This document shows positions 47,513 through 57,115 of a DNA stretch of 64,000 nucleotides, in pieces. The position numbers were made by a program, and so were the translations under genes. Below the pieces are notes generated by a model that ran no database searches, was not told where the DNA came from, and saw only the letters and a list, made by a program, of their open reading frames with translations. Numbering within the stretch: position 1 is the first letter of the stretch; each line of letters opens with the position of its first letter. Origin of the DNA: CAWEBF01 sp963807235. GTDB taxonomy: Bacteria > Acidobacteriota > Vicinamibacteria > Vicinamibacterales > UBA2999. The stretch spans positions 1 to 64,000 of the forward strand of contig CAWEBF010000036.1 of assembly GCA_963807235.1 (NCBI GenBank), in the 5' to 3' direction.

Positions 47513-50500
47513 TTAATTAAACGAATACCGCAAACTCACCATGAACTGATACACGTCCGACGTCGTTGCCGCGGTCTGGAACGTGTTCTTGATCAGCTCG
47601 TTGTTCACGACGCCCAGGCGGTATGTCGAACGCCCCTGGGTGTCGACCGCCGGGTTGGTCAGGATCTGGATCTGGTTGTTGAAGTTGACCGTTCCGACAG
47701 GCCGCTTGGCCACGCCCCAATTGCTGTTGAGCAGGTTGCCGAAGTTGGTGATGTCGAGGCGCACCTGGAACCCGTTTCGCGCGCCGCCGATGTTGTGGAA
47801 CAGGTCCTGGCTGATCGACAGGTCCGTGCTGCGGAACATCGGCAACGACAGGCCGTTGCGCTCGGCGTACTGGCCCCGATTCTTGCTCAGATACGGATCC
47901 TGCTGGATGTAAGCTTCCCACGCCGCTGCCTGCTCGGCCGCGGTGAAGGTGCGCGTGCCCAGGTTGAAGGCCGAGAAGTTCATCTCGGCCTGGTCCCTCG
48001 GGATGTAGATCAGGTCGTTGGCGCTGATGCTGTCGCCGTTCATGTCGCCGGCGAAGGTGTAGCTCAGCCTCGATGACGAGCCATTGGTGCTCGGACGCGC
48101 CTCGAAGAACACCGACACCGACGTCGCCCCGAAGTTGAAGTAGCTGCGGGTGTAGTTGACCAGCGCGAACACGCGGTGGCCGGGCGACCAGAGCGAGATG
48201 CTCGAGCCCGGATTGTTCGGATCGGCCGAATGGCTGTTGCGGGCAAAGCTGGTGGCCGCGGTGGATTCCGGGTCGGAGATCGACTTCGACACGCCGTAGC
48301 TGTAGGCGCCACGGACCGACAGCCCGAACGCGGTGGTCTTCGACAGCGACTGGGCGAAGTTCCACGAGTTGCCCTCGGCGCCGTTCTGCAGCACGTAGTT
48401 GACGCCGACCACATTGCCGGGTTCGCTGTTGATGCGGGTTGAGCATCCACCGGGATTGCCGCCGGCCAAGCACGGCGTCCCCACCCAGCGCGGCCGGTTG
48501 TCCACGCCAGCGAATGCCGACTGGGCCGCGGGCAGGTTGGCGTTGATGTAGTAGATGCCGTTCACGTCCTTGGCGTAGAGATACTCCGTGGTGCTGACGA
48601 ACCCGCCGGGCAGCCTGCGATCGACCGCCACGTTGCTTCTCCACACCTGCGGGAACTTGAAGGCGGGATCCGTCAAGTTCAGTGAGTAGAGCGCCGCATG
48701 CGTTCCGGCGACGACGCTGGCGGGCTTGTAAGTGTCGACGTTGGGGTTGAATGGGAACCTGTTCCCGGGGTTGGTATCAGGCACGGTGCCACCCAGCAGA
48801 ACGCCGGTGTTGCCGATCTGGTTCGAGATCCACACGTAGGCCGGACGACCGCTGAAGAGCCCGGTGCCGCCGCGAACCTGCGTCGACTGATCGCCGAGGA
48901 CGTCCCAGTTCAGGCCCACGCGCGGAGACCAAAGCGCCCTCGTCTTAGGCATCGTGCCGGTGGAGTATTTGACCGGGGCCCCGGTTTCGTCCCTGAACGT
49001 GAGGGCATCGGCGTCCGGATTGCTGAAGCCCTCGTTCCTGAACGCGGAGACGTCGAAGCGAATGCCGGCGGTCATGCTCAGGTTGGAGCGCATCCGCCAC
49101 TCGTCCTGCACGTAACCTGCGGTGTACAACACGTCGAGCTCCTGCACCGGCTGCAGCACCCCAGGGACGTTGCTGTATGAGATCTGGAAGGCCCTCAGCG
49201 TAATCGGCGCGACGACGCGGTTGCGGTTCGCAAGATAGCCGTTGGCGTCGGCGTAGAAGTCTGCCAGCGAGTTGTACGCGTAGGCGCTCTGCGAACAGCA
49301 GTTCATGAAGATGTTGTCCGAGTGGTACTTCTCCGCATACGCGCCGAACGTCAGCGTGTGCCGGTTGGTGAACTTGGTGAAGTTGTCCTGGATCTGGAAC
49401 GTCGTGTAGACCAGCCCGTTGGGGAAGGTAAAGGGCTCACCCCCGAACGAGATGTAGTTGGTGCCGCCCTCGAAGATGTCCACAAGCGGGAAGATGGTGC
49501 CGCGCGCCGCCCGGCTTTCGTCCTGGGTCGTATAACCGCTCTGGAACGAGTTGGCCATGCTGTTGCCGATCACCCAGTTCCACTCACCGATCCCCGACCG
49601 GATGTTCTCGAGAATCTGATAGTTCGAGTTCCGGAAGGTCATGAAGCCAGTGCTGTTCGGTGTGCGTCCGCCAAGCGCTGAAGTGGAGCCGGATAGTCCG
49701 GAATCGCTGAACGAGTCGAGGAAGTTGTAGCGAAAGCTCACCTTGTTCGAGTTGTTGATGTTGTAGTCGCTCCGCAGCAGGAAGCGCTTGGCGGGCGTCT
49801 CGTCGGAGATGCCGTCGAACGGGCCGGTCTCGTAGTCGAAGTTGGTCTGGAGGAACGAGCTGAGCGCGGTGAGATCCGATGCCGGCACACGCGTGACCTG
49901 GCCGCCGATGGGTTCGCCGCCCGTGTTGGCACGGAAGGTCGTGAGCGGGCGCTTGTCGAGCTGGTCCTCGTAGTTACCGAACGCGAACCACTTGTTCTTG
50001 AGGATCGGTCCCGACGCCCAGCCACCGGTGTTCCGGAACGTAAAAGTGCCAGGATTGACGACCTGGCCGGAGGCTTCGGTGCCGACCCAGTCCTGATCGC
50101 GGAAGCGATGATAGAACGAGCCGCTGACTCGATTGGATCCGCTGCGCGTGACGGTGTTCACGCCGGCGCCGGTGAAGCTGCCCTGCCGCACGTCAAACGG
50201 CGCGACGCTGACCTGGATCTGCTCGATTGCCTCGAGCGAGATCGGGGCGACGCCCGACGTGTCGCCAGGTTGGCCGCGTAAGCCAAACGAGTTGTTGAAG
50301 GTCGAGCCGTCCACCGTGATGTTGTTCATCCGGTTGTCGGCGCCGTTGAAGTTGCCGCCGCTCGACTGCGGCGTCAGACGGGTCACGTCGCCGATCCTGC
50401 CGTTCAGCGTCGGGATGAGAGCAATCTCAGCGCGTCCGACCGATGTGGCAGCGCCCGTGCGGCTCGAGCTGAAGACAGGGTCCACCTGCGCCGTAACCGT

Positions 50501-50905
50501 GACCTCTTCCTGCACGGCGATGGCGGTGACGGTAAACGAGAGGTCGGACGCGACGCCGAGGTTGACGTTGACGTCTTCCTTGGTCTGCGGTGAAAAGGCC
50601 GTCCCTGAAGTTCCGCCGTACGCGACCGTGACGCTGTATGGCCCACCGACGCGCATGCCGGGGATGAAGAAGCGCCCATCGGCTCGACTCACAGCCTCGT
50701 AGGTCGTGCCCGAAGGCAAGTGGATTGCGATCACCTGTGCGTCGCGCACGGGCATCATGTTGGCGTCGATGACCACGCCGGCCATCGATCCGGTTGTGAC
50801 GCCCTGGGCCGCCGCGGGCGAGACCGAGGCTGACAGTGCGGCTGCCAGCGACAAAACCCCTACCAGGAGACGCAGTCGAACCGCGTTCCGCATCGAGCAC
50901 TTCAT
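47513..50905 (-). CDS. Oar-like TonB-dependent receptor
   Basis: Large outer-membrane receptor of 1,130 residues. RBS GAGGTGA before the ATG at 50905; signal peptide LRLLVGVLSLAAALSASVSP. The N-terminal CarboxypepD_reg domain (GSMAGVVIDANMMPVRDAQV, YSVTVAYGGTSGTAFSPQTK) is followed by the plug (IAVQEEVTVTAQVDPVFSSS, NRMNNITVDGSTFNNSFGLR). The barrel ends VYQFMVSLRYSFN with a terminal aromatic-Asn end. Intact. Such Oar-like receptors import oligopeptides or secrete proteins in other phyla; the ligand here is unknown. Confidence 0.92.
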   Translation of the reverse strand: MKCSMRNAVRLRLLVGVLSLAAALSASVSPAAAQGVTTGSMAGVVIDANMMPVRDAQVIAIHLPSGTTYEAVSRADGRFFIPGMRVGGPYSVTVAYGGTSGTAFSPQTKEDVNVNLGVASDLSFTVTAIAVQEEVTVTAQVDPVFSSSRTGAATSVGRAEIALIPTLNGRIGDVTRLTPQSSGGNFNGADNRMNNITVDGSTFNNSFGLRGQPGDTSGVAPISLEAIEQIQVSVAPFDVRQGSFTGAGVNTVTRSGSNRVSGSFYHRFRDQDWVGTEASGQVVNPGTFTFRNTGGWASGPILKNKWFAFGNYEDQLDKRPLTTFRANTGGEPIGGQVTRVPASDLTALSSFLQTNFDYETGPFDGISDETPAKRFLLRSDYNINNSNKVSFRYNFLDSFSDSGLSGSTSALGGRTPNSTGFMTFRNSNYQILENIRSGIGEWNWVIGNSMANSFQSGYTTQDESRAARGTIFPLVDIFEGGTNYISFGGEPFTFPNGLVYTTFQIQDNFTKFTNRHTLTFGAYAEKYHSDNIFMNCCSQSAYAYNSLADFYADANGYLANRNRVVAPITLRAFQISYSNVPGVLQPVQELDVLYTAGYVQDEWRMRSNLSMTAGIRFDVSAFRNEGFSNPDADALTFRDETGAPVKYSTGTMPKTRALWSPRVGLNWDVLGDQSTQVRGGTGLFSGRPAYVWISNQIGNTGVLLGGTVPDTNPGNRFPFNPNVDTYKPASVVAGTHAALYSLNLTDPAFKFPQVWRSNVAVDRRLPGGFVSTTEYLYAKDVNGIYYINANLPAAQSAFAGVDNRPRWVGTPCLAGGNPGGCSTRINSEPGNVVGVNYVLQNGAEGNSWNFAQSLSKTTAFGLSVRGAYSYGVSKSISDPESTAATSFARNSHSADPNNPGSSISLWSPGHRVFALVNYTRSYFNFGATSVSVFFEARPSTNGSSSRLSYTFAGDMNGDSISANDLIYIPRDQAEMNFSAFNLGTRTFTAAEQAAAWEAYIQQDPYLSKNRGQYAERNGLSLPMFRSTDLSISQDLFHNIGGARNGFQVRLDITNFGNLLNSNWGVAKRPVGTVNFNNQIQILTNPAVDTQGRSTYRLGVVNNELIKNTFQTAATTSDVYQFMVSLRYSFN

Positions 50906-50997
50906 TCGTTCACCTCTTCTTGAGTTGATCTCTCGCCATCCTGCCGGAAGCAGGTTACGACCCTGTGACAGGCGCATGGGCGGACATGGCCGGCAGC

Positions 50998-51027
50998 CCT
51001 CTATCTTCTGGGCGCGCTCCGCGCGCC
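50998..51027 (+). repeat. hairpin-box element, copy 6
   Basis: Box CTCTATCTTCTGGGC (50999-51013) followed by GGCGCGC-TCC-GCGCGCC (51011-51027). No long first hairpin is visible. It lies upstream of the receptor gene and points away from it. Confidence 0.6.
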
Positions 51028-51076
51028 TGGGCATGCAGCCCTCACCCACACGCTGCATGCCGGACAATTGTACCGC

Positions 51077-51110
51077 AAGAAAAAGGGCCGCCTCCGAAGG
51101 AAGCGGCCCC
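51077..51110 (-). terminator. terminator of the TPR lipoprotein gene
   Basis: On the minus strand GGGCCGC/GCGGCCC arms (51103-51109 and 51085-51091) are followed by CTTTTTCTTG. It is a canonical Rho-independent terminator about 60 bp after the gene stop. Confidence 0.85.
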
Positions 51111-51165
51111 AGAATCAGTGGCCTGCCAGGTGTCCCGGCCCGCGAGGACTGGCGTTAGCCGGGGG

Positions 51166-52137
51166 CTATTCCGCGCCGGCCGCCTGCGCCTTCTTGCGGA
51201 TCTCCTGCGCCTTGTCGCGCCACTCGTTGGCCTCGCGCAGCAGCGCCTGCTGCCTGGCGGGGTTCTTCTCCAGATTGGCCTGCACGCGGAGCAGCAAGTT
51301 CTTGTAGGTCAGCGCTTCGAAGTAGTTCGGATTCAGCTTGATGGCCTGGTCGATGGCCTGCAGGCCCTGCTGGACGAACTTCATCTTGTCGGGCTCTGGC
51401 GTGGTGAAGTCGCGGTATGCCTTTTCCCAGTAGTAGGTCGCCACCGTGTAGTGCGCCTCGGGATTGGTGGGCTCGTGCTTGGTGCGCTCGTGGAGCGCCT
51501 CCATGGTCTTTGTAAAGTCCCCCTGGCGGTTGTAGAACCCGGCCAGCTGCATGTAGACGGCCGAATCATTCGGCCGCATGTCCCTCGCCTTGGTCAGCAT
51601 CTGCTCGGCGCGCTCGTAATCGCCGCTCTGCTCGTAGATGTTGGCCAGGCCGAAGTAACTGGACGTTTCTTTGGGGTCCATCTCGATCATGCTCAGGAGA
51701 ATGGGCTCGGCCTGCGCCGGGTCGTTCAGCTTGTCGGGCCCGTATGAGCTGACCAGATAATCGAGCGCCAGACGCTTGATCTTCGCGTCGGTTTCAATCA
51801 CCGACGCCTTTTTGTAGTTGTCGATGGCCTTTGTCAGCAGCGCGTCGTTTTCGGGGTCGCCCTTCTTCACCGCCCGGAACTGCTGGTCGTAGCTGTTGGC
51901 CAGGAAGAAGTAGGCCGGCGTGAGGCGGGGGTCGGTGCAGTCGGGCTCCGATCCGCGGCATTCGTTGATCGTTTCCTCGTACGCGGCCGCCGCGGCCCGA
52001 TAGTCCTGGCCCGAGTAGTACTTGTTGGCGTCCTGGAACGCCATCTTGCCCTTGAGCATGCCGATCTGGCTGCAGCCACTCGCGGCAAGACCAACCGTCG
52101 CGCACAGGGCCAGCGCCTGCAACCTCGAGATCCCCAT
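51166..52137 (-). CDS. TPR-repeat lipoprotein
   Basis: The lipoprotein signal ends LAASGC, so the mature protein is lipid-anchored through Cys near residue 22. At least five TPR-like helix pairs follow, including PAYFFLANSYDQQFRAVKKG, YFGLANIYEQSGDYERAEQM and YMQLAGFYNRQGDFTKTMEA. 323 residues, intact; the ATG at 52137 follows a GGGGGG tract. The protein probably scaffolds an envelope complex; the partner is not indicated by neighbours. Confidence 0.85.
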   Translation of the reverse strand: MGISRLQALALCATVGLAASGCSQIGMLKGKMAFQDANKYYSGQDYRAAAAAYEETINECRGSEPDCTDPRLTPAYFFLANSYDQQFRAVKKGDPENDALLTKAIDNYKKASVIETDAKIKRLALDYLVSSYGPDKLNDPAQAEPILLSMIEMDPKETSSYFGLANIYEQSGDYERAEQMLTKARDMRPNDSAVYMQLAGFYNRQGDFTKTMEALHERTKHEPTNPEAHYTVATYYWEKAYRDFTTPEPDKMKFVQQGLQAIDQAIKLNPNYFEALTYKNLLLRVQANLEKNPARQQALLREANEWRDKAQEIRKKAQAAGAE

Positions 52138-52375
52138 CGTCGTACCCCCCAAAAACGAACGGTTCTGCGCTAGTCCGCCGGCGCCGAACGGGCCGGAGCG
52201 GGCCAGTATAGTGATCGGTTTTCCAGTGAGTCAAGGCTCCAACGAGTCATGCTCCGCTATCATGAATCTAAAGCATCCTGGCGGTGCAGCGTTTGTCCAG
52301 AGATCAGACTCGAGCGACCGATTCACGGACTCGTGGTCACCCGCCAGGGCCTTGAAACGTTAGACACCGGTTCTC

Positions 52376-54556
52376 ATGATTCGACTCGAAACGCTGCTCG
52401 AAAAGCTGCGTTCGTACAGCCCGGAATCGGACCTCGAGCTGGTCCGCCGGGCGTACCAGTTCTCCGCCCAGGAGCACAAGGGGCAGGTCCGGCACTCCGG
52501 GGAACCCTATCTCGTTCACCCGCTTGAGGTTGCGGACTTTCTCGCGGACATGAAGCTGGACGTCGTGGCCATTTGTGCCGGTCTGCTGCACGACGTCGTG
52601 GAAGACACCCTGGTCAGCACCGAGCGCATCGCGGAGCTCTTCGGCGACGAGATTGCTCATGTGGTGGAGGGGGTGACCAAGCTCGGCGCCATCCCCTTCT
52701 CGACCAGCGAGGAGCGGCAGGCCGAGAACCTCCGCAAGATGCTGCTGGCGATGGTGGACGACATCCGCGTCATCCTCGTCAAACTGGCGGATCGCGTCCA
52801 CAACATGCGGACGCTGCAGCACCTGGCCGACGACAAGCGCACCAAGATCGCCCAGGAGACGCTCGACATCTACGCGCCCATCGCCAACCGGCTCGGCATG
52901 AGCAAGCTGAAGAACGAGCTGGAGGAGCTGGCGTTCAAGGCGCTCGAGCCCGAGTCCTACGAGGCGCTGCGCGCCAAGGTCGAGTCCAAGAGAAAGCACG
53001 CGGAGAGCCTCATCGACGATCTGGCGGCGCGCGTGCGCGCGAAGCTCGAGGAGGCGCAGGTCCCGGTGATTGCGGTGGACGGGCGCATCAAGCGCCTCTT
53101 CAGCATTCACCGGAAGCTCCTGCGGCAGAAGATCGACCTCGCCCAGGTGTACGACTTCATCGCGCTCCGCGTCATCACCGCGTCGGTGAAGGACTGCTAC
53201 GCCACGCTCGGCATCATCCACCAGACCTGGTCGCCCGTGCCGGGCCGCATCAAGGACTTCGTGGCCATGCCGCGGCCCAACGGCTACCAGTCGCTGCACA
53301 CCTCCGTCATCAGCGAGCAGGGCGTGCCCTTCGAGGTGCAGATTCGCAGCCAGGAGATGCACCGCCGCGCCGAGGAAGGCATCGCGGCGCACTGGAAATA
53401 CAAGGAAGGCCGCATCGGGGACCAGCGCGACGAGCGCTATTTCCAGTGGCTGCGGCAGCTGCTCGAGCTCCAGCAAGAAGTGCGCGACCCGCAGGAGTTC
53501 ATGCAGAACCTGAAGATCGACCTCTACCCGGAGGAGGTCTACGTCTTCACGCCGAAGGGCGAAGTGCGCTCGCTGCCCAAGGGAGCCACGCCCGTGGACT
53601 TCGCCTACGGCGTCCATACCGACGTCGGCCACCAGTGCGTCGCCGCGCTCATCAACGGCAAGATGGCGCCCTTGCGGACGCGGCTTCAGAACGGCGACAT
53701 CGTCCAGATCAACACGCAGCCGGGTCACCGGCCCAGCCGCGACTGGCTGTCGTTTGTCGTCACGTCACGGGCACGGAGCAAGATCAAGCACGTGCTGCAG
53801 GCCGAGGAGCGTTCGCGCAGCATCGAGTTCGGGCGGCGGCTGTTCGAGAAGGAGGCTCGGCGCTTCGATCTCAACCCGAAGACGCTGTTCGAGAGCGCCG
53901 AGATGCTGGCATTCGCCGAAGAGTACGGCGCGCCGAAAACCGAGGATTTGCTGGCCTATGTCGGCTACGGCAAGCTGGCGCCGCGCACGCTGGTCCAGAA
54001 GGCCGTTCCTGGCGGACTGCTGCGCGAGCGGGCGCCGGATTCGGCCGTGGTGTCGGCGGTCAAGCGCGTGCTGCGCACGGGTGGCGCGTCGGACAAGATC
54101 AAGGTCCGCGGCGCCGACGACATCATGGTGTTCCTGGCGCGGTGCTGCAATCCGATTCGCGGCGAGGGCATCGTGGGCTACATCACCCGGGGCAAGGGCG
54201 TGTCGGTCCACTCGGCCACGTGCCGCAACGTCGTCAACCTGATGTTCGCTCCGGAGCGTCGCATCGAGGTGGAGTGGGACGGCCAGGCCGACCAGGCGCC
54301 CTATGTGGTGAAGCTGACGATGCGTGTCGAGGATCGCAAGGGCATGCTGGCCGAGATCAGCTCGAAGGTGTCGAACATCAACACCAACATCACCAACATG
54401 GAGGCGCACGCCGGTGCCGACCGCCAGGCGCGGATCGAGATGACCGTGGAGATCCGCGACGTGAAGCACCTGGACAAGGTGATCAAGTCGATAAAGGGCG
54501 TCGACGGCGTTCTAGGCGTAGAACGGACGGCCCGCCAGGGGGCCGTCGCTCGATAG
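52376..54556 (+). CDS. rel: bifunctional (p)ppGpp synthetase/hydrolase
   Basis: Stringent-response enzyme. The N-terminal HD hydrolase domain has LVHPLEVADFLADMKLD and LLHDVVEDT, and keeps the HDxxED motif. The synthetase domain has GRIKDFVAMPRPNGYQSLHT; its RxKD form is that of bifunctional Rel/SpoT. TGS (EVYVFTPKGEVRSLPKGATP), helical/zinc-finger-like (FLARCCNPIRGEGIVGYITR) and ACT (GMLAEISSKVSNINTNITNM) domains follow. 726 residues, intact. Its 3' end overlaps a convergent gene by 45 nt. Confidence 0.96.
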   Translation: MIRLETLLEKLRSYSPESDLELVRRAYQFSAQEHKGQVRHSGEPYLVHPLEVADFLADMKLDVVAICAGLLHDVVEDTLVSTERIAELFGDEIAHVVEGVTKLGAIPFSTSEERQAENLRKMLLAMVDDIRVILVKLADRVHNMRTLQHLADDKRTKIAQETLDIYAPIANRLGMSKLKNELEELAFKALEPESYEALRAKVESKRKHAESLIDDLAARVRAKLEEAQVPVIAVDGRIKRLFSIHRKLLRQKIDLAQVYDFIALRVITASVKDCYATLGIIHQTWSPVPGRIKDFVAMPRPNGYQSLHTSVISEQGVPFEVQIRSQEMHRRAEEGIAAHWKYKEGRIGDQRDERYFQWLRQLLELQQEVRDPQEFMQNLKIDLYPEEVYVFTPKGEVRSLPKGATPVDFAYGVHTDVGHQCVAALINGKMAPLRTRLQNGDIVQINTQPGHRPSRDWLSFVVTSRARSKIKHVLQAEERSRSIEFGRRLFEKEARRFDLNPKTLFESAEMLAFAEEYGAPKTEDLLAYVGYGKLAPRTLVQKAVPGGLLRERAPDSAVVSAVKRVLRTGGASDKIKVRGADDIMVFLARCCNPIRGEGIVGYITRGKGVSVHSATCRNVVNLMFAPERRIEVEWDGQADQAPYVVKLTMRVEDRKGMLAEISSKVSNINTNITNMEAHAGADRQARIEMTVEIRDVKHLDKVIKSIKGVDGVLGVERTARQGAVAR

Positions 54557-56299
54557 GGCCTCGAACACCGCTGTGGTGACCGCTCTGGCGTTGACGGACG
54601 GGGATGCGCCGAGCGCCAGCACGTCGAGGGTCGATCGGGCTGTTGCCCGGCCGGCGTCACCCGGCCCTGTCCAGGCCTCGTAGGCCGCCTGCTCAACCAG
54701 GGACCAATCCGTGCGCGCATCGGCGATGACGACGAGCCGTTCCAGCGGCACGCGCCGGACCGCCAGCGCCAGCTCGTAGAGCACGCCGCGGTTCGCCGCG
54801 CGCAGTCCCCTCAAGTCGATCAGGACTACGTCGGCCGCATCGAGCAGCGCGAGCACGACTTGTTGCCACGTCTCTGGAAGACAGTGAAGCTCGTTGAGCG
54901 GGTAACGGCGATCGATCGCGAGCGCGGACGGCAGCGCGGCGATCCGTTCCTGAACCTCGACGACGTTTTTCACGAATTGCCGGCGCACCCGGCCACGCAG
55001 GAAATCCTCCAACGCGAGCGCATTCAGCGTGTGCAGGGCCAGGTCCAGGCCGACGACTGTGTCGATGCGGCCGATTCGCCGCCAGGTATCGTCCAGCAGG
55101 TCCACGAGCCAGCTGCGGATCGGAGCGTGCTGGAAAACGCGGAGCAGCAGCATCCGCCGCGGCGTCTGTTCTGGCCGCTGGTCGTGCAGCAACAAGCCGT
55201 GCAGGATCGCCAGATACACGACGAAGGCCACAACCAGCGCTGGCAACAGATCCCAGGAGATTTGCGCCGCGAGCGCGAGCGACACCGCATAGAGAATCCA
55301 GCATCCCGTGTAGTGCAGCGTCTCGCTTGGCACGTAGCCGAGCGCCTTCAGGCGCAGGAACAGGCGCAGCAGTGCCCAGGAGACAAGCACGAACATCCCG
55401 TTGATGAGGATGCCGAGCACGAACGCGGCCCACAGTGAGCCGCTGCGCCACAGCACCAGCGCCGCGACCGCGAAGGCGGTCAGCCACGCAACAACGAAGC
55501 CGGCATGGAGGCGCCGCCTGATCTGGCGTGCGACGAGCGCCACACCGAGCACGAACGCGACTATGCCGCCGAGCGTCGACCGGACGGTCGGTGTGTCCGT
55601 CAGCGGTACGTCCAACAGGTCGTACACCAGCGCCAGGGCGGTGCTGAGAACAATCACCAGCGTGACGATGGGGACGAAGGCCACCACCAGCGGCCGCATC
55701 GTGCGGAACGCGAACGGGACGATCAACACGATCGGCAAGCTCATGGTGATCGGAACACTGCCAGCGAGTACATTCGCGGCGACGGCCCATGATGTGCGGA
55801 CGATCCCCACTGCCAGCACGAAATAGCACCCCGTCCACAGCGCAATCGTCAGCAGTGCGGCCAGCGGCCGCGGTCGAACGAACATCAGGATCAGGACGAG
55901 CCCGACGAACGTATTGATGCCCGCCAGGACGATCGCGGCACGCCAGGACTGGCCGCCCAGGCGCAGGCCGTGGTAGACGAGCGCCGCGCCCAGCAGCACG
56001 AATGCGGCGCCGGATGCCGCGTAGGCCAGCCGGGCCGCAGCCGCCTCACGCCTGGCCTCGCCGGCGGCCGCCGGTTCGTCACGAGCGGCCATGGTGTGCG
56101 CCTCGACCCGGCGGATGGACAAGGGCGATGCGGCCGGCGGTGCCGAAGCAGGTGCAGCAATCGCCGGTGCAGCCGCCGGCGCGTAGATGGCGCTGCCAAG
56201 CGCGCGGATGTAGAGCCGCCGGAACAGCGCGTAGGCGCCGAAGAGCAGCAGAGGAAAGGCCGCGGCGATGAGATGGGTGGTGACGTCGTCCCAGGTCAC
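54512..56299 (-). CDS. multi-pass membrane protein with C-terminal Rossmann-like domain
   Basis: About 10 hydrophobic helices occupy residues 8-380, with an Ala/Pro-rich loop after the first. The C-terminal roughly 190 residues are soluble: RMLLLRVFQHAPIRSWLVDL, IDTVVGLDLALHTLNALALE, LNELHCLPETWQQVVLALLD, DVVLIDLRGLRAANRGVLYE. The ADVVLIDLRG strand followed by NxGxxxEL resembles the core of TIR-like and nucleoside-deoxyribosyltransferase-like folds, but this is my inference. 595 residues, intact. I do not recognise a named family. Confidence 0.7.
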   Translation of the reverse strand: MTWDDVTTHLIAAAFPLLLFGAYALFRRLYIRALGSAIYAPAAAPAIAAPASAPPAASPLSIRRVEAHTMAARDEPAAAGEARREAAAARLAYAASGAAFVLLGAALVYHGLRLGGQSWRAAIVLAGINTFVGLVLILMFVRPRPLAALLTIALWTGCYFVLAVGIVRTSWAVAANVLAGSVPITMSLPIVLIVPFAFRTMRPLVVAFVPIVTLVIVLSTALALVYDLLDVPLTDTPTVRSTLGGIVAFVLGVALVARQIRRRLHAGFVVAWLTAFAVAALVLWRSGSLWAAFVLGILINGMFVLVSWALLRLFLRLKALGYVPSETLHYTGCWILYAVSLALAAQISWDLLPALVVAFVVYLAILHGLLLHDQRPEQTPRRMLLLRVFQHAPIRSWLVDLLDDTWRRIGRIDTVVGLDLALHTLNALALEDFLRGRVRRQFVKNVVEVQERIAALPSALAIDRRYPLNELHCLPETWQQVVLALLDAADVVLIDLRGLRAANRGVLYELALAVRRVPLERLVVIADARTDWSLVEQAAYEAWTGPGDAGRATARSTLDVLALGASPSVNARAVTTAVFEALSSDGPLAGRPFYA

Positions 56300-56331
56300 G
56301 TGAACCCGCGCCGATTCTACGGCTTAGCGTA

Positions 56332-56359
56332 GGGCTCGGGGATACGGGCTTCGGGCCAG
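56332..56359 (+). repeat. degenerate 7-bp tandem repeat (GGGNNNN), four units
   Basis: GGGCTCG-GGGATAC-GGGCTTC-GGGCCAG, in the gap between the membrane-protein gene and the RidA gene. Confidence 0.55.
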
Positions 56360-56380
56360 CCCGTCAGCTGACTTCGGTCC

Positions 56381-56770
56381 CTACGGGATCACCGCGATCG
56401 CATCGATCTCGATCCGCACGTCCCGCGGCAGGCGCGCGACCTGTACCGTTGCTCGCGCCGGTGCCGGATCGATGACGTAGCGGGCGTACACCGCGTTCAT
56501 CGCCGCGAAGTCGTTCAGGTCGGTCAGGAAGACCGTGGTGCGGGCCACGTGCTCGAAGCCGAGCCCTGCGGCCTTCAGCAGGGCGCTCACGTTCCTCATC
56601 GCCTGGTCGGCCTGGGCGGTGATGTCCCCATCCACGACGGCGCCCGTTTTCGGATCGACCGGAATCTGTCCCGATACGAAGAGCAGCTGGCCGGCGCGAA
56701 TCGCCGGGGTATAGACGCCCTGAGCTTTGGGCGCGTCGTCCGAGGTGATCGCTGTCCGCAGGTCAGGCAA
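56381..56770 (-). CDS. RidA family enamine/imine deaminase
   Basis: Cytoplasmic trimeric RidA protein that removes reactive enamines such as 2-aminoacrylate. It has AGQLLFVSGQIPVDPKTGAV, FEHVARTTVFLTDLNDFAAM, the conserved Arg in PAPARATVQVARLPRDVRIE, and the C-terminal EIDAIAVIP. 129 residues. The probable TTG start at 56770 overlaps the rpmB stop by 8 nt, so translation may be coupled to the ribosomal protein gene. Confidence 0.9.
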   Translation of the reverse strand: MPDLRTAITSDDAPKAQGVYTPAIRAGQLLFVSGQIPVDPKTGAVVDGDITAQADQAMRNVSALLKAAGLGFEHVARTTVFLTDLNDFAAMNAVYARYVIDPAPARATVQVARLPRDVRIEIDAIAVIP

Positions 56771-56954
56771 CCTTGGTGACCTTGCCGCTGCGCAGGCACC
56801 GGGTGCAGACCCGGATGCGGCGGCCGGCGCCGTTCACGAGCGCCCGCACCGTCTGGAGATTGGGCTCGAACCGACGCGGACCGACGTTGTGGGCGTGCGA
56901 CACCGTTCGCCCGACCACCGGACCCTTGTCGCAGATTTCACACCGCTTGGCCAT
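56763..56954 (-). CDS. rpmB: 50S ribosomal protein L28
   Basis: Short ribosomal protein of 63 residues: MAKRCEICDKGPVVGRTVSH, NVGPRRFEPNLQTVRA, and CTRCLRSGKVTKVA. The pairs CEIC and CTRC mark the zinc-binding (C+) form. Start ATG at 56954 with a purine-rich leader. Confidence 0.95.
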   Translation of the reverse strand: MAKRCEICDKGPVVGRTVSHAHNVGPRRFEPNLQTVRALVNGAGRRIRVCTRCLRSGKVTKVA

Positions 56955-57067
56955 GGCTTCCTTCTCTTCCTGTTCTTGACCCTTCAGACCAGGGCGACGC
57001 TGTGGCCTGAAGGCGGCCAGGGAGCCTCGGCTCCAGACCGCACAAACCCTGAATTGTATCAGGCTCG

Positions 57068-57115
57068 CGGCTTTCGGCTTCCGGCTTCCGGCTCTCGGGT
57101 CCGGCTCCCGGCTAG
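57068..57115 (+). repeat. degenerate 7-bp tandem repeat (CGGCTTC type), seven units
   Basis: CGGCTTT-CGGCTTC-CGGCTTC-CGGCTCT-CGGGTC-CGGCTCC-CGGCTAG. It runs into the stop codon (57112-57114) of the zinc-ribbon gene. Confidence 0.78.
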
